Shown: positions 35,608 to 44,638, counted from the stretch's first letter. The stretch is DNA of 64,000 nt from Photobacterium jeanii (GCF_001650345.1 NZ_LVHF01000033.1:248001-312000); one strand, 5' to 3'. The notes: generated from the sequence alone by a model not told the origin. Program-made: numbers and translations.

Positions 35608-36774
35608 CTAATCTAAGATAATATGTGGAATATAGCGCGACATGTCTTGCGTGACGAGCGAGCTATCTTCACGGATCGAAATCCCCGCCGCTTCCTCATT
35701 AACTAACCAACTACCAATGAGCGTATAGTTATCACCAAATTTTGGCAGTGGATGGAAGGCTTGGTAAATCACGCCTTCATCACCGTAAGGGCCATCAACG
35801 CGTAAGGTTTGCTTACCGTTTTGGACAATGGTGATATTGGCACCTTCACGTGCAAAAAGCGGTTTAACGACGTAGTCTTTTAAGCTCGATAATTCACGAT
35901 CGTCGGCGAAAAAGGCTGGAAGTAGGTTAGGGTGACCACGAAACTCATGCCATAGCATAGGCAATAAGGCTTTGTTGCTAAGGACAGACTTCCACATAGG
36001 TTCAAGCCAGTTAACTTTCGCACCTGCTAAGTATTGTGCGTACTCTTCGCGGAACATGTCTTCCCATGGGTAGAGCTTGAACATCCAGCGGATAGGGTTG
36101 TCTTTGAGATCGGTAAATTCATGATTTCCGTTAATACCTATGTCTTCAACGTGGACGAACGCTGTCGTTAACCCAGCTTCTTTGGCGCAATCTTCAATGT
36201 ATTGAACTGTGCCACGATCTTCGACGGTATCTTTACAGCAGGCAAAATGAATAGTTTGCCCCGGTTGTAAGCTAGAGAGTTCTTTGAAGCGATTGATCAG
36301 CAGCTCTTGTAGCAAGTTACATTGGTCAGCGTCACGGCGAAGTTGACCGTTATCAACCAAATCTTCCAACCATAACCACTGCCAAAAGCCTGTTTCGTAC
36401 AACGAGGTTGGGGTGTCGGCATTGTTTTCATACAGCTTGGCAAAGCCTGAGCCGTCATAAGCAAAATCTAGGCGTGAATACAGGGATGGTTCACGGCGTT
36501 GCCACGACTCCAAGACGTTTTGCCACATGGTTTCGGGAATTTGGAATCGTTGTAGCCAGTATTCGTCTTTCACCACTTTATCGACGATAGACAAACACAT
36601 TTGATGAATTTCTTCGGTCGGGGCTTCAAGATCGTCTTCGATTTGTTTGAGAGTAAACTGGTAGTAGGCGGTTTCATCCCAGTACGGGTCGTCGTACATT
36701 GAGTGAAAACCAAAACCGTATTCTTTTGCTAGTGCCCGCCAGTGTGGGCGCTCAGTTGCGTTGATCCGAAGCAT
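35608..36774 (-). CDS. YgiC/YjfC-type ATP-grasp enzyme (glutathionylspermidine synthase-like)
   Basis: Protein of 388 residues matching the synthase half of glutathionylspermidine synthase (pre-ATP-grasp family). Typical stretches are DFAYDGSGFAKLYENNAD, FKLYPWEDMFREEYA and VKPLFAREGANI, the last with the ATP-binding Lys. The amidase half of the E. coli enzyme is absent, as in YgiC and YjfC. Such enzymes ligate an amine or amino acid to a peptide with ATP; the real substrates of the YgiC group are unsettled. Relatives often sit next to a ygiB-like lipoprotein gene; none is present here. Confidence 0.82.
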   Translation of the reverse strand: MLRINATERPHWRALAKEYGFGFHSMYDDPYWDETAYYQFTLKQIEDDLEAPTEEIHQMCLSIVDKVVKDEYWLQRFQIPETMWQNVLESWQRREPSLYSRLDFAYDGSGFAKLYENNADTPTSLYETGFWQWLWLEDLVDNGQLRRDADQCNLLQELLINRFKELSSLQPGQTIHFACCKDTVEDRGTVQYIEDCAKEAGLTTAFVHVEDIGINGNHEFTDLKDNPIRWMFKLYPWEDMFREEYAQYLAGAKVNWLEPMWKSVLSNKALLPMLWHEFRGHPNLLPAFFADDRELSSLKDYVVKPLFAREGANITIVQNGKQTLRVDGPYGDEGVIYQAFHPLPKFGDNYTLIGSWLVNEEAAGISIREDSSLVTQDMSRYIPHIILD

Positions 36775-36982
36775 GGGAAAGCCTTATCTAAATGGCTCCG
36801 ATTTAGGTCAACGTAAAGGCCGTAGCACAATGTATTGCGGCACTGATGATGACGTCGAAGCTGTGTTATCACCTTGATAAGCAAATGAATATGCACTTTC
36901 GGCAACCATAGCGCAAGTAAAGCGTTTGAAGTTTACTGTTTATTTAGCAGTATCATTTTGCTTTATGTCTTCTTGGCACTGG

Positions 36983-37007
36983 AGCAGGCCCAGTGAGCCT
37001 GCTTTTT
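36983..37007 (+). terminator. Orphan plus-strand terminator
   Basis: AGCAGGC-CCAGTGA-GCCTGCT followed by five T on the plus strand, inside the 260-base gap between two minus-strand genes. No plus-strand gene lies upstream of it for more than 2 kb. Confidence 0.5.
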
Positions 37008-37034
37008 GGTAAAAATAGACTGGCTAGAGCTAAG

Positions 37035-37649
37035 TTATGCTTTTGCGACTGCATAGGCTGCAATGAATTGATTAACGGCGCATTCAATGGCGATGGTTTG
37101 CTGCTCTTTTGAGGCTAACGGTTGGTGCATCAAAATTTGAGGCCAAAAGACAACAGCTTTTAGGCTGGCAAAGAATTGCTCAGCGGCGATTTGCGGGTAG
37201 GGTACTACAAGTTTGTTAGCGTCAATGGCACTGCTAATCCATTGTTCTAAGCCATAGCCACCTTCTAACTGCTGTAATCGCGCAATCATCAGCTCTGCGA
37301 CTTCTTGTGAGCGAACACATTCAGTCATCACCATGCGCGATAGCGCGAGAAACTCGTGCTGAGACAGCAGTGCCACTTCCTTTTCTGCAATCGCAACAAG
37401 CTGTTCTTTTATATCGGTGTTAGGGCAAAAGCTAAGTGCTTTCATACCCTTACAGCTCATAAGTAAGCGATCGACTATCACACCAAACAAGCTGTCTTTG
37501 GTCGGATAATATTTATAGAGCGTACGCTTAGACACTTCTGCCTTTTTGGCAATGGCCTCCATGCTGGCTTGGTCTAGCCCTTTTTCAGTGAAAATTTCTA
37601 TTGCTGCCAGAACAATATTTTCCTGTTTTATTTCAGCTACTTTCGCCAT
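37035..37649 (-). CDS. TetR-family repressor
   Basis: Regulator of 204 residues with an N-terminal helix-turn-helix (MEAIAKKAEVSKRTLYKYYP, about 30-49) and the helical C-terminal domain of AcrR-like members (TetR_C type). It is divergent from an exported metallo-beta-lactamase-fold hydrolase gene. Two 18-base palindromes between the genes are the probable operators, so the regulator likely represses that gene and itself. The inducer is unknown. Confidence 0.85.
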   Translation of the reverse strand: MAKVAEIKQENIVLAAIEIFTEKGLDQASMEAIAKKAEVSKRTLYKYYPTKDSLFGVIVDRLLMSCKGMKALSFCPNTDIKEQLVAIAEKEVALLSQHEFLALSRMVMTECVRSQEVAELMIARLQQLEGGYGLEQWISSAIDANKLVVPYPQIAAEQFFASLKAVVFWPQILMHQPLASKEQQTIAIECAVNQFIAAYAVAKA

Positions 37650-37675
37650 AACCCATGATCCCGATGAATTAAAAG

Positions 37676-37693
37676 GTAAACGGTGGTGTTTAC
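37676..37693. promoter_or_regulatory. TetR operator candidate 1
   Basis: GTAAACGGTGGTGTTTAC has perfect 6-base outer arms (GTAAAC/GTTTAC). It lies 27 bases upstream of the tetR start codon. Confidence 0.65.
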
Positions 37694-37722
37694 TTTTATC
37701 TGAATTTAACTATTATCTAAAA

Positions 37723-37740
37723 GTATACACCAGCGTTTAC
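37723..37740. promoter_or_regulatory. TetR operator candidate 2
   Basis: GTATACACCAGCGTTTAC is a second copy, in inverted orientation, of the palindrome at 37676, with three differences. The centres are 47 bases apart. It ends 19 bases before the start of the hydrolase gene, overlapping its probable promoter. Confidence 0.65.
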
Positions 37741-37759
37741 TTTTGAGGCTAGCTGCAAT

Positions 37760-38938
37760 ATGAACACAGTCGTAAAAACATCTTTGGTTTCTGTTTTGGG
37801 CGTTCTGGGCTTAACAGGCTTGGTCGGTAATCCAGTCAGTGGCGCACAGGTACAAAGCGAAGACGTGCGTCAGCAGCGAATTGCCGAGTCACCACAGTTT
37901 AAAGATGGCAAGGTGATTTCTAATCTCGTGCAAGTTGAAAGTAATGAGAGTATGGCAAAAGTAATGTGGCGCTTTTTTACTGAGCGTAGTCAGCTAAAAC
38001 CGGCTCAGTCACTGCCTTATGTGGCGGTTGATCGCCAAGCACTGGCAGAAGCGAGTGATGCATTGCGTGTGACTTGGTTAGGTCATTCATCGCTATTTAT
38101 CGAGGTTGATCAAACGCGTATTTTGATTGATCCCGTGTTTGGTTATGCCGCTCCTGCTGCATTTTCGCGTTTATTTGAACGTAATGTCGATGCTCCGATT
38201 GCGCGTGAAGATCTGCCTTTGCCGGATGTGATCTTGATTTCGCATGATCACTACGATCACTTAGAAGAATCGACTGCTCGTTACTTTGCCGATCAAGGCG
38301 TACGCTTTATTGTGCCGCTTGGGGTTGGTCGTCATTTAGAAGGTTGGGGTGTCGATCCTGAGCAGATCGAAGAATTGGATTGGTGGGAGCACCGTCAGAT
38401 CAATAGTGTGACGCTAACAGCGGCACCAGCAAATCATAACTCAGGTCGTGGTTTGTTCGATAGCAATAAGACATTATGGGCTTCATGGGCGATTCAAGCT
38501 GACGCGGGCAGCGTGTTCTTCAGTGGTGATAGCGCTTATGGTGAGCATTTCAAAGAAATTGGTGAGCGTTTAGGTCCATTTGACTTGTCTTTCATCGAAG
38601 TGGCAGCCAATGTCAAACAGGGCGAAGGCTATCCAGTGGAAGGTTGGGGGCACATGCAAGCCGCTCATACCATGCAAGCGCATTTAGATGTACGAGCTGA
38701 AAAGCTGTTCCCAGTTCATTGGTCGACTTACGAGTTGTTTTTACACCGTTGGGATGAGCCTGTGAATGATTTGATTGATGAAGCAAACCAATGGGGAGCA
38801 CAGCTAGTTACCCCTATGGTGGGGCAAACCTTAGATTTTTCGCAAGCTGTGACAACGAATTACTGGTGGCAAGAACTCCAAACCAGTGAAGTGGAAGATA
38901 ACCACTTGCTTGATGAGTATGCAGAAAACCAATCGTAG
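37760..38938 (+). CDS. Exported metallo-beta-lactamase-fold hydrolase (UlaG/NAPE-PLD-like)
   Basis: Metal-dependent hydrolase of 392 residues. A signal peptide (about 1-29) precedes the fold. TWLGHSSLFIEV (105-116) is the first strand signature, the zinc motif HDHYDH is at 162-167, and further ligands are expected at FSGDSAYG and in PVHWSTYELF. The order matches the UlaG/NAPE-phospholipase D branch, so a phosphodiester or lactone substrate is likely. It is controlled by the divergent TetR regulator. True beta-lactamase activity is improbable for this branch. Confidence 0.82.
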   Translation: MNTVVKTSLVSVLGVLGLTGLVGNPVSGAQVQSEDVRQQRIAESPQFKDGKVISNLVQVESNESMAKVMWRFFTERSQLKPAQSLPYVAVDRQALAEASDALRVTWLGHSSLFIEVDQTRILIDPVFGYAAPAAFSRLFERNVDAPIAREDLPLPDVILISHDHYDHLEESTARYFADQGVRFIVPLGVGRHLEGWGVDPEQIEELDWWEHRQINSVTLTAAPANHNSGRGLFDSNKTLWASWAIQADAGSVFFSGDSAYGEHFKEIGERLGPFDLSFIEVAANVKQGEGYPVEGWGHMQAAHTMQAHLDVRAEKLFPVHWSTYELFLHRWDEPVNDLIDEANQWGAQLVTPMVGQTLDFSQAVTTNYWWQELQTSEVEDNHLLDEYAENQS

Positions 38939-38964
38939 CAGCTAGCGTTTGGCAATAAACATTT

Positions 38965-38997
38965 AAAGAGAGCACAATTACGTGCTCTCTTTTTTTT
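38965..38997 (+). terminator. Terminator after the MBL-fold gene
   Basis: AAAGAGAGCAC and GTGCTCTCTTT arms around AATTAC with eight T. Confidence 0.85.
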
Positions 38998-39035
38998 AGC
39001 GGCGTTACAACATCTGGCGACTGATTTTAGTGGTG

Positions 39036-39926
39036 CTAACGTGGCTGATTAAATTTACTCAAGATATCCGTTAGCTGCTGGATAATGGCGTGTTCTACCT
39101 CTGATAACACTTTGCTTTTTGGCCAGATGATGTCGTATTGCCTGTCATGGTGAGTGGCTGAAAAATCGGGGGAGAAAGTGGTGATCCCCTCAGGGAGCGG
39201 TTGGCTGTGATCGACAGGCAGAAAAGCCCAGCCCACATTAGCCTGTAATGCAGTGAGCAAAGCATCGTACCCTTCACAGAACCAACGTTGAGAAGACATT
39301 GCAGCGGATTGGAGTTGTTGGCTGTCGAGAATGGATGCGGCAATGATTTGAGTGGCGGTTGCCAGATCATCGTTGCTAATTCGTCGCTGACGGCTGAATG
39401 CATGTCGCTGCCCGCATGCGAACACGAACGGGATGTGTCCTACCGCTTTGAATTCATAAAAGCTCGAGTTCCCTTCAAGAGTCGGGGTTAATGCTAAATC
39501 GATCTCATTGTTCTTGATTAACTCAAAAATGGTATGGCTTGCTTTGCGCAGCAGTTTGAACTGCACGATAGGGTGTCGTTGGTGGATTGTTTGTAACCAA
39601 GGTTTAAAGGCTGGTAGTGGTAAATCTTCATCAATAGCGACAGTGAGAGCCACAGGTGAACCTTGTGAGATCAAGTTTGCATTGTTGGCAAATCGTTCTG
39701 CACTTTCTACTGCGAGTTTAGCGCTATCGTATAAAGCCAGTCCGGCATCTGTAATTTGTGGATACTTTCCTTTTCTGTCGAACAAGCAAACATTTAATTC
39801 ATCTTCTAATTTGGCGATATTGCTGCTGATTGTGCTTTGTTGGCGTTGTAACTGACGGGCAGCAGCACTAAATGAGCCTGTATCTGCGGCGGCGATGAAA
39901 CTTTTAAGTAAATCGGAGCTAAGCAT
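39036..39926 (-). CDS. LysR-family regulator
   Basis: Regulator of 296 residues with an N-terminal winged helix (SFSAAARQLQRQQSTISSNI, about 18-37) and an effector domain. It is divergent from the exported serine hydrolase at 40073, which it probably controls. The gap of about 146 bases holds both promoters. The effector is unknown. Confidence 0.82.
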   Translation of the reverse strand: MLSSDLLKSFIAAADTGSFSAAARQLQRQQSTISSNIAKLEDELNVCLFDRKGKYPQITDAGLALYDSAKLAVESAERFANNANLISQGSPVALTVAIDEDLPLPAFKPWLQTIHQRHPIVQFKLLRKASHTIFELIKNNEIDLALTPTLEGNSSFYEFKAVGHIPFVFACGQRHAFSRQRRISNDDLATATQIIAASILDSQQLQSAAMSSQRWFCEGYDALLTALQANVGWAFLPVDHSQPLPEGITTFSPDFSATHHDRQYDIIWPKSKVLSEVEHAIIQQLTDILSKFNQPR

Positions 39927-40072
39927 ATTGTTACTTGTGAAAGGGACTTAGGTTTTAAGTATAGATAGTATCGATGGAAAGCAGTTTAATCTATTTCAAA
40001 ATTATTGGGATTATGTCGTCAAGCCAAGGCAAACACCTTGATAGATACGAGCTTAAACCCGAGGAAATGATG

Positions 40073-41305
40073 ATGAACAAGAAGCTTTCAATCACTCTAG
40101 CTGCTGTAATTTCTGCGATGATTTCTGGAACTGCAATGGCATCACCGTCAGCTATTGGTGGCAATTTTGATACTCAAGATTTCTATAAGCCGTTTACAAC
40201 GCAAGATATAACACCTGAAAACATGCAGCGCTGGCCTTATTACAAGCATGTTAGTGCAAACTGGGATGACTATGTACAAACGTCATCAGCCTCTTTTACC
40301 GCAGCAACAAATCCAGCAAAGCTGTACACACAAGAGAATGGTTTTGACTTAAATGGTGAATTTGCAAATGGTAAGAGCTACTTACAGTCGCTAGTTGATA
40401 CGCAAACGAAAGCTTTTGTGGTGCTAAAAGACAACAAGGTACTGGCTGAGTTTTATGATAATGGATTTAATGTTGACCAAACTAACTTGTTGCAATCGGC
40501 ATCGAAGTCGTTTGCGGGGGTGATTATTCATCAGTTAGTTGACCAAGGTAAGCTAGATCTCAATACCCTTGTTGCTAACATTTTGCCGGACTTTGCGGGA
40601 ACAGTAATTGGTAAAGCGACGGTACAACAAGTGCTAGATATGACCAGCGGTGCTGCGACACTATTAGATTTTCACACCAAAGGAAAACCGGGTTACGAGT
40701 GGGAAGTGGAAATTGGCTTGAAGCAAGGTAAAGGTATAGGCCATCGCGAATCGATCAAGGCAGCACGAAAAGCAGCAGAAGCGGGTACTGCGTGGAACTA
40801 CACTGATAAAAATACCGATGCCTTGGCATTAATAGCAGAACAAGTGTCGGGTCAGTCATTCCAACAATTAATGCAAAACTTGGTTAATGAATACGGTGGT
40901 AATAGTGCGGGCTCAATTGCATTAGCAAGCGATGGAAAAGCTTCACCAAGCTACGGCATTAGTTTAACGGTACGAGATTATGCTTTGTTTCATCAGTGGA
41001 TTGCACAAGGTAATGCTCCAAAGAGTTACTATGCTTCGGTAACTGATGCCAATAAAAAGCTTATTCAAGACAATGAAGTTGCAGCGACTTTGTTTGATGG
41101 TGTGACCTATGGTTCGCAAACCTATTATGTTGCAAAAGATAACCTGTTGTACTCAAGCGGGTCATTCGGTCAAATTGGTTTTAGCGATTTAGAATCTGGC
41201 ATTTCTGTCGTGACTTTCCAAGATTGGGCTGTTAATGCCGAACCTGAAAAATTCTTGGAGTCACGCGAGCGTATGACTTCAATTATCAAAATGTTACGCA
41301 AATAA
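40073..41305 (+). CDS. Exported serine hydrolase (class C beta-lactamase-like fold)
   Basis: Protein of 410 residues of the beta-lactamase/6-aminohexanoate-dimer hydrolase superfamily. The signal peptide (1-23, ending AMA) is followed by the SxxK motif Ser142-Ala-Ser-Lys145 (QSASKSFAG), a YxN-like Tyr in WNYTDKN and a third motif near SSGSFGQIGF. Three ATG codons stand in a row (40067, 40070, 40073). The last is chosen because GAGG is then eight bases upstream and the signal peptide starts MNKK. Esterase or amidase activity is likelier than antibiotic hydrolysis for this branch. Confidence 0.8.
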   Translation: MNKKLSITLAAVISAMISGTAMASPSAIGGNFDTQDFYKPFTTQDITPENMQRWPYYKHVSANWDDYVQTSSASFTAATNPAKLYTQENGFDLNGEFANGKSYLQSLVDTQTKAFVVLKDNKVLAEFYDNGFNVDQTNLLQSASKSFAGVIIHQLVDQGKLDLNTLVANILPDFAGTVIGKATVQQVLDMTSGAATLLDFHTKGKPGYEWEVEIGLKQGKGIGHRESIKAARKAAEAGTAWNYTDKNTDALALIAEQVSGQSFQQLMQNLVNEYGGNSAGSIALASDGKASPSYGISLTVRDYALFHQWIAQGNAPKSYYASVTDANKKLIQDNEVAATLFDGVTYGSQTYYVAKDNLLYSSGSFGQIGFSDLESGISVVTFQDWAVNAEPEKFLESRERMTSIIKMLRK

Positions 41306-41329
41306 GCAAAATAGCACATCATGATAAGG

Positions 41330-41352
41330 CGGAGCCAAAGGGCTCCGTTTTT
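41330..41352 (+). terminator. Terminator after the serine hydrolase gene
   Basis: CGGAGCC-AAAG-GGCTCCG followed by five T. Confidence 0.85.
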
Positions 41353-41413
41353 GTGTTTCATCGCGATAAGAATGGTATAAAATGGCGCATATCTATCGAT
41401 AAGGTTTAGAACA

Positions 41414-41764
41414 ATGCAACAAGATCAATTTGTAGACTTGGTAAAACAGTTAAGCCAATTAGAAGGCTTACCACAGGCGCTAGAAGCGCTAAAACAAGTT
41501 GAAGACCAAGAAGTCGCAGAAGCAGCTCAATCGCTAACAGGTCAATTTAGCTTGGCTGAGATTGAAGGTGAACAACGTATTTACCACGTGTTCACGGAAA
41601 AGAACGAAGAAGGTGAAGACCAAGAATTCGTTGAATATGTGATGAACCAAGGTGATGACGTACTGGTGTTTGTGTCTTGGTTCTTCTACGCCATGTTTGA
41701 AATTAAGCAAAAAGAGACTTACCAAGCTGCGGGTCGTACTTACCAGCAGCCTAAACGTCGCTAA
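41414..41764 (+). CDS. Conserved-looking small acidic protein, function unknown
   Basis: Protein of 116 residues, not recognised. It is acidic in the first two thirds (many Glu and Gln, including EKNEEGEDQEF), then has one hydrophobic stretch (DDVLVFVSWFFYAMFEI) and a basic Arg/Lys end. No signal peptide. It has its own terminator. Base use is like the neighbours, so it appears to be a real cytoplasmic gene. Confidence 0.65.
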   Translation: MQQDQFVDLVKQLSQLEGLPQALEALKQVEDQEVAEAAQSLTGQFSLAEIEGEQRIYHVFTEKNEEGEDQEFVEYVMNQGDDVLVFVSWFFYAMFEIKQKETYQAAGRTYQQPKRR

Positions 41765-41798
41765 TATCGACTTTATTTTATTTAGGTTCTTAGCGCGT

Positions 41799-41826
41799 AA
41801 TGCCTCCGAATTTCGGGGGCATTTTT
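41799..41826 (+). terminator. Terminator after the small acidic protein gene
   Basis: AATGCCTCCGAA and TTCGGGGGCATT arms (one G-T pair) with a tail of five T. Confidence 0.8.
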
Positions 41827-41976
41827 ATGGTTTGAATATTAAAGTCGAAGGCGTTAAGTCTTTGGACTGTGAGCAATATTTGATCTCGCTGTACTTTTCA
41901 CACTTTCGCGGGTGCGAACTTCCTCTTTCCTCATTAGTATGATTGTGTTTGCTAAGTTGCCCGCAAGGAGAAAAGG

Positions 41977-42414
41977 ATGTCGAGTCACACACAACGTCAG
42001 CAGTTGCAACTGTTCTACCGTGAATCGGATCGGGTACGCCTGCTTGAGGTTGATCAACTACCTGCCATGACGAGCCAAGAAATGGCGGAGTTTCACCTAT
42101 GGCTGGAAAATAAACGTGATTTTACCCCTGCTGATACGCAATGCCGTCATTGGTTAAAAACGTGCTCGGCTGGCCATGTTACTGAGCTCGTCTTCCATTC
42201 TGATGGCACAGTGGATGAATTCACTTTGTTTCGTCGCCAACATGCTCAAGGGGTGTGGCGATTAGAGGATGGGGTGATCCATATTGCACTGACAGCCAAC
42301 GACCATGATTACCGATACAGTGTGATTGCTAATCGCCAAGTTAATATTCATTCGGCGATTGAATATAAGAACAATCAATTGCATGCTTATTTGAAATTAG
42401 CGCAAGTTAAATAG
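41977..42414 (+). CDS. Hypothetical cytoplasmic protein
   Basis: Protein of 145 residues, family not recognised. It has no signal or membrane segment and seems beta-rich in the second half (VTELVFHSDGTVDEFTLF, WRLEDGVIHIAL), with two Cys (CRHWLKTC). The ATG is supported by AAGGAG seven bases upstream. It is followed after 60 bases by a GNAT gene in the same direction. Confidence 0.65.
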   Translation: MSSHTQRQQLQLFYRESDRVRLLEVDQLPAMTSQEMAEFHLWLENKRDFTPADTQCRHWLKTCSAGHVTELVFHSDGTVDEFTLFRRQHAQGVWRLEDGVIHIALTANDHDYRYSVIANRQVNIHSAIEYKNNQLHAYLKLAQVK

Positions 42415-42474
42415 CGATAACAAGTGACGTTGTCACTTCTGGTTTTAGTTGGTAGCGGAAAAATAAGGAATTCG

Positions 42475-43008
42475 ATGTTTTCAGTTCGAGTGGATGAAGA
42501 ATTAGAGTTGGTTTTGGTGCACCCTGCGCTAGCAATGAAGTATGTGACTGTGGTTGAAGCGAATCGTGATTACTTATCGCAATGGATGCCGTGGGCGCCA
42601 CATGTTAAAACGGAAGATGATTTTAAAGCCTTTGTGAAAAACTCCTTAACAGATTATGCCAACGGCAAGAGCATGGTTTGTGCTATTGAATATCAAGGCG
42701 TGCTGGTAGGGAATATTGCTTTCAACCAAATGCGTCACGATGTAAAGATGACTGAAATTGGTTATTGGCTTGATCAAAGCTATCAAGGTCAAGGCATCAT
42801 GACCCGTTGTTGCCAGAAAATGATCGATATTGCGTTCAATCACTTCAAGTTTGAAAAAGTGCAGATTTCGGCGGCAAAAGATAACTACTCGAGCCGAGGT
42901 GTGTGTGAACGTTTAGGCATGACTTTAGAAGGGATCATTACCAATAAAGAACGTGTCGGTGAGCGTATTTTGGACCACGCGGTTTATGGGCTGCATAAAG
43001 TCGAATAA
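42475..43008 (+). CDS. GNAT acetyltransferase (RimL/YdaF type)
   Basis: Acetyltransferase of 177 residues in the ribosomal-protein-Ser acetyltransferase group. The N-terminal strand, the WMPWAPHV motif, the EIGYWLDQSYQGQGIM acetyl-CoA region and the C-terminal RLGMTLEGI are all present. The start at 42475 is set by AAGGAA at five bases; a longer in-frame start at 42424 would lack one. It is probably cytoplasmic, target unknown. Confidence 0.82.
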   Translation: MFSVRVDEELELVLVHPALAMKYVTVVEANRDYLSQWMPWAPHVKTEDDFKAFVKNSLTDYANGKSMVCAIEYQGVLVGNIAFNQMRHDVKMTEIGYWLDQSYQGQGIMTRCCQKMIDIAFNHFKFEKVQISAAKDNYSSRGVCERLGMTLEGIITNKERVGERILDHAVYGLHKVE

Positions 43009-43053
43009 AACCTGACTATTATTTGCATCTTTGTGGTAAAAGCTGAGATTAAA

Positions 43054-43085
43054 GCGGGCTATCGACTTGTGATAGCCCGTCTTTC
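43054..43085 (+). terminator. Terminator after the GNAT gene
   Basis: CGGGCTATC-GACTTGT-GATAGCCCG followed by a short T-rich tail. Confidence 0.75.
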
Positions 43086-43141
43086 TATATAGCATTGCGT
43101 TAATGATCATCGAGATGGTGTAACAGCCAGAGGGATAAAAA

Positions 43142-43675
43142 ATGACAAAAGCAAAGATCGGTATCGTGACAGTGAGTGACCGCGCAAGTGCGGGCGTGTA
43201 CGAAGATATCTCAGGCCAAGCGATTATCGATACGCTAAACGATTACCTAACTTCAGAGTGGGAACCTGTTTACCAAGTGATCCCTGATGAACAAGACGTA
43301 ATTGAAGCCACTTTGATCAAAATGGCTGACGAAGACAACTGTAGTCTTATCGTCACCACAGGTGGTACAGGTCCTGCGAAGCGTGATGTTACGCCAGAAG
43401 CGACAGAAGCGGTATGTGATCGCATGATGCCTGGTTTTGGTGAGCTAATGCGTGCGGAATCTCTGAAGTTTGTACCAACAGCAATCCTATCACGCCAGAC
43501 AGCAGGTCTGCGTGGTGATAGCTTAATTGTGAACCTTCCGGGTAAGCCTAAATCTATTCGTGAATGTTTAGATGCGGTATTCCCTGCGATTCCTTACTGC
43601 ATCGACTTAATGGAAGGTCCATTCCTTGAGTGCGATGAGTCTGTGATCAAACCATTCCGTCCTAAGCAAAAATAA
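43142..43675 (+). CDS. mogA: Molybdopterin adenylyltransferase (MogA)
   Basis: Molybdenum-cofactor enzyme of 177 residues that adenylates molybdopterin before molybdate insertion. Visible family motifs are VTVSDRASAGVYED (9-22), the nucleotide-binding TTGGTGPAKRDVTPEA and the C-terminal NLPGKPKSIRECL. The length equals that of usual MogA proteins. It is a single gene with its own terminator; other moa/moe genes are not in the window. Confidence 0.93.
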   Translation: MTKAKIGIVTVSDRASAGVYEDISGQAIIDTLNDYLTSEWEPVYQVIPDEQDVIEATLIKMADEDNCSLIVTTGGTGPAKRDVTPEATEAVCDRMMPGFGELMRAESLKFVPTAILSRQTAGLRGDSLIVNLPGKPKSIRECLDAVFPAIPYCIDLMEGPFLECDESVIKPFRPKQK

Positions 43676-43736
43676 GCTTAACTTGTTTGCCCATCATATT
43701 TTGATGGCGTAATAAAACGAGTCATGATGTGAATGT

Positions 43737-43763
43737 AAAAGCGTGCCTTTAGGTGCGCTTTTT
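43737..43763 (+). terminator. Terminator after mogA
   Basis: AAAAGCG-T-GCC and GGT-GCGCTTTT arms with one mismatch, then T-run. Confidence 0.7.
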
Positions 43764-44083
43764 GTCTTTATGACGCCAATAAAAAGAAATAAAGACCCAT
43801 GAATAATTAGGCTGTGAGTTAATATTGTTGGGGAAATTTAGTCGCAATTAAATGTCATGTCTGTTGTGATTTTTAGATAAAAAATACCGTTCTATTATCT
43901 TGTAGAAAAAGAAAAGTTGATCTTGCTCTAAATTATTAAAAAACAAAGTTTTTTAAACTTGGCAAATTTGAAATTTACCGATCACCTTCATTGAGAAATT
44001 AGTCATTTTTACGCTATAACAATCGAGGAATTTATCAATTATACCGAGTGCCCTAACTCGGTATCGCATTCAAGGATTTCCTC
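43764..44083. other. AT-rich intergenic region, 320 bases
   Basis: Strongly AT-rich leader of the small membrane-protein gene. Beyond the inverted repeat at 44041-44064 there is no clear promoter match and no coding frame. Confidence 0.5.
44041..44064 (+). promoter_or_regulatory. Leader inverted repeat
   Basis: ATACCGAGT and ACTCGGTAT, perfect 9-base arms with a six-base loop, ending 19 bases before the ATG at 44084. It could be a leader hairpin that masks or frees the ribosome-binding site (AAGGA), or an operator. Confidence 0.45.
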
Positions 44084-44362
44084 ATGGATTTCAAGAAAAG
44101 CTGGGGCTTTATTTCTCTTCTTATCGGTATGGCTTCATTGTTATGGGGCGGTATCTCTCTCGGTGACATGCTAGGCCAACATCAAGTTGTGGCTGATATG
44201 GGCGGTTTGTTAGCTGCTGGTGGTCACGAGTTCTTCGATGCAAGTAGTGCAGAGCAAATTGCCGCACAAGCCAAACAAAAAAATACTGTCATATTTATCA
44301 CAGGCGCTTGCCTCTCTTTCATTGGTTTTATATTGATGAGAGGGCAATGGCGAAATTTATAG
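44084..44362 (+). CDS. Small two-helix membrane protein, function unknown
   Basis: Protein of 92 residues with two hydrophobic segments (about 8-28, GFISLLIGMASLLWGGISLG; about 69-86, VIFITGACLSFIGFILM) joined by an acidic/Gln-rich loop (30-65) containing LLAAGGHEFFD. Both ends would be on the same side of the membrane. Family not recognised. AAGGA stands eight bases before the start. Confidence 0.65.
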   Translation: MDFKKSWGFISLLIGMASLLWGGISLGDMLGQHQVVADMGGLLAAGGHEFFDASSAEQIAAQAKQKNTVIFITGACLSFIGFILMRGQWRNL

Positions 44363-44638
44363 TTGGTCTGACATAGCTCGATAGAGATTAGCTTCCAACT
44401 CACAATGATAGATTTGTGGGTCTGGTAGACAATAGACAGTTTTTACTACGCGACTTAGCTGGATGATTCATCAACCTATTAGGCTTATTTGTGCCGTATA
44501 CGTTGACATAGGCAGAGCGTAGTGGGGGGCTTTTGTCTTAAGAAAGTAGGGTAATTCCCGTTTATCTTGGCGGTAGATAGCTTTTATTAGCTTGCTAGCG
44601 GGTTTGAATTTGTGTGTGAAAATACAATTCTGGCAGGC

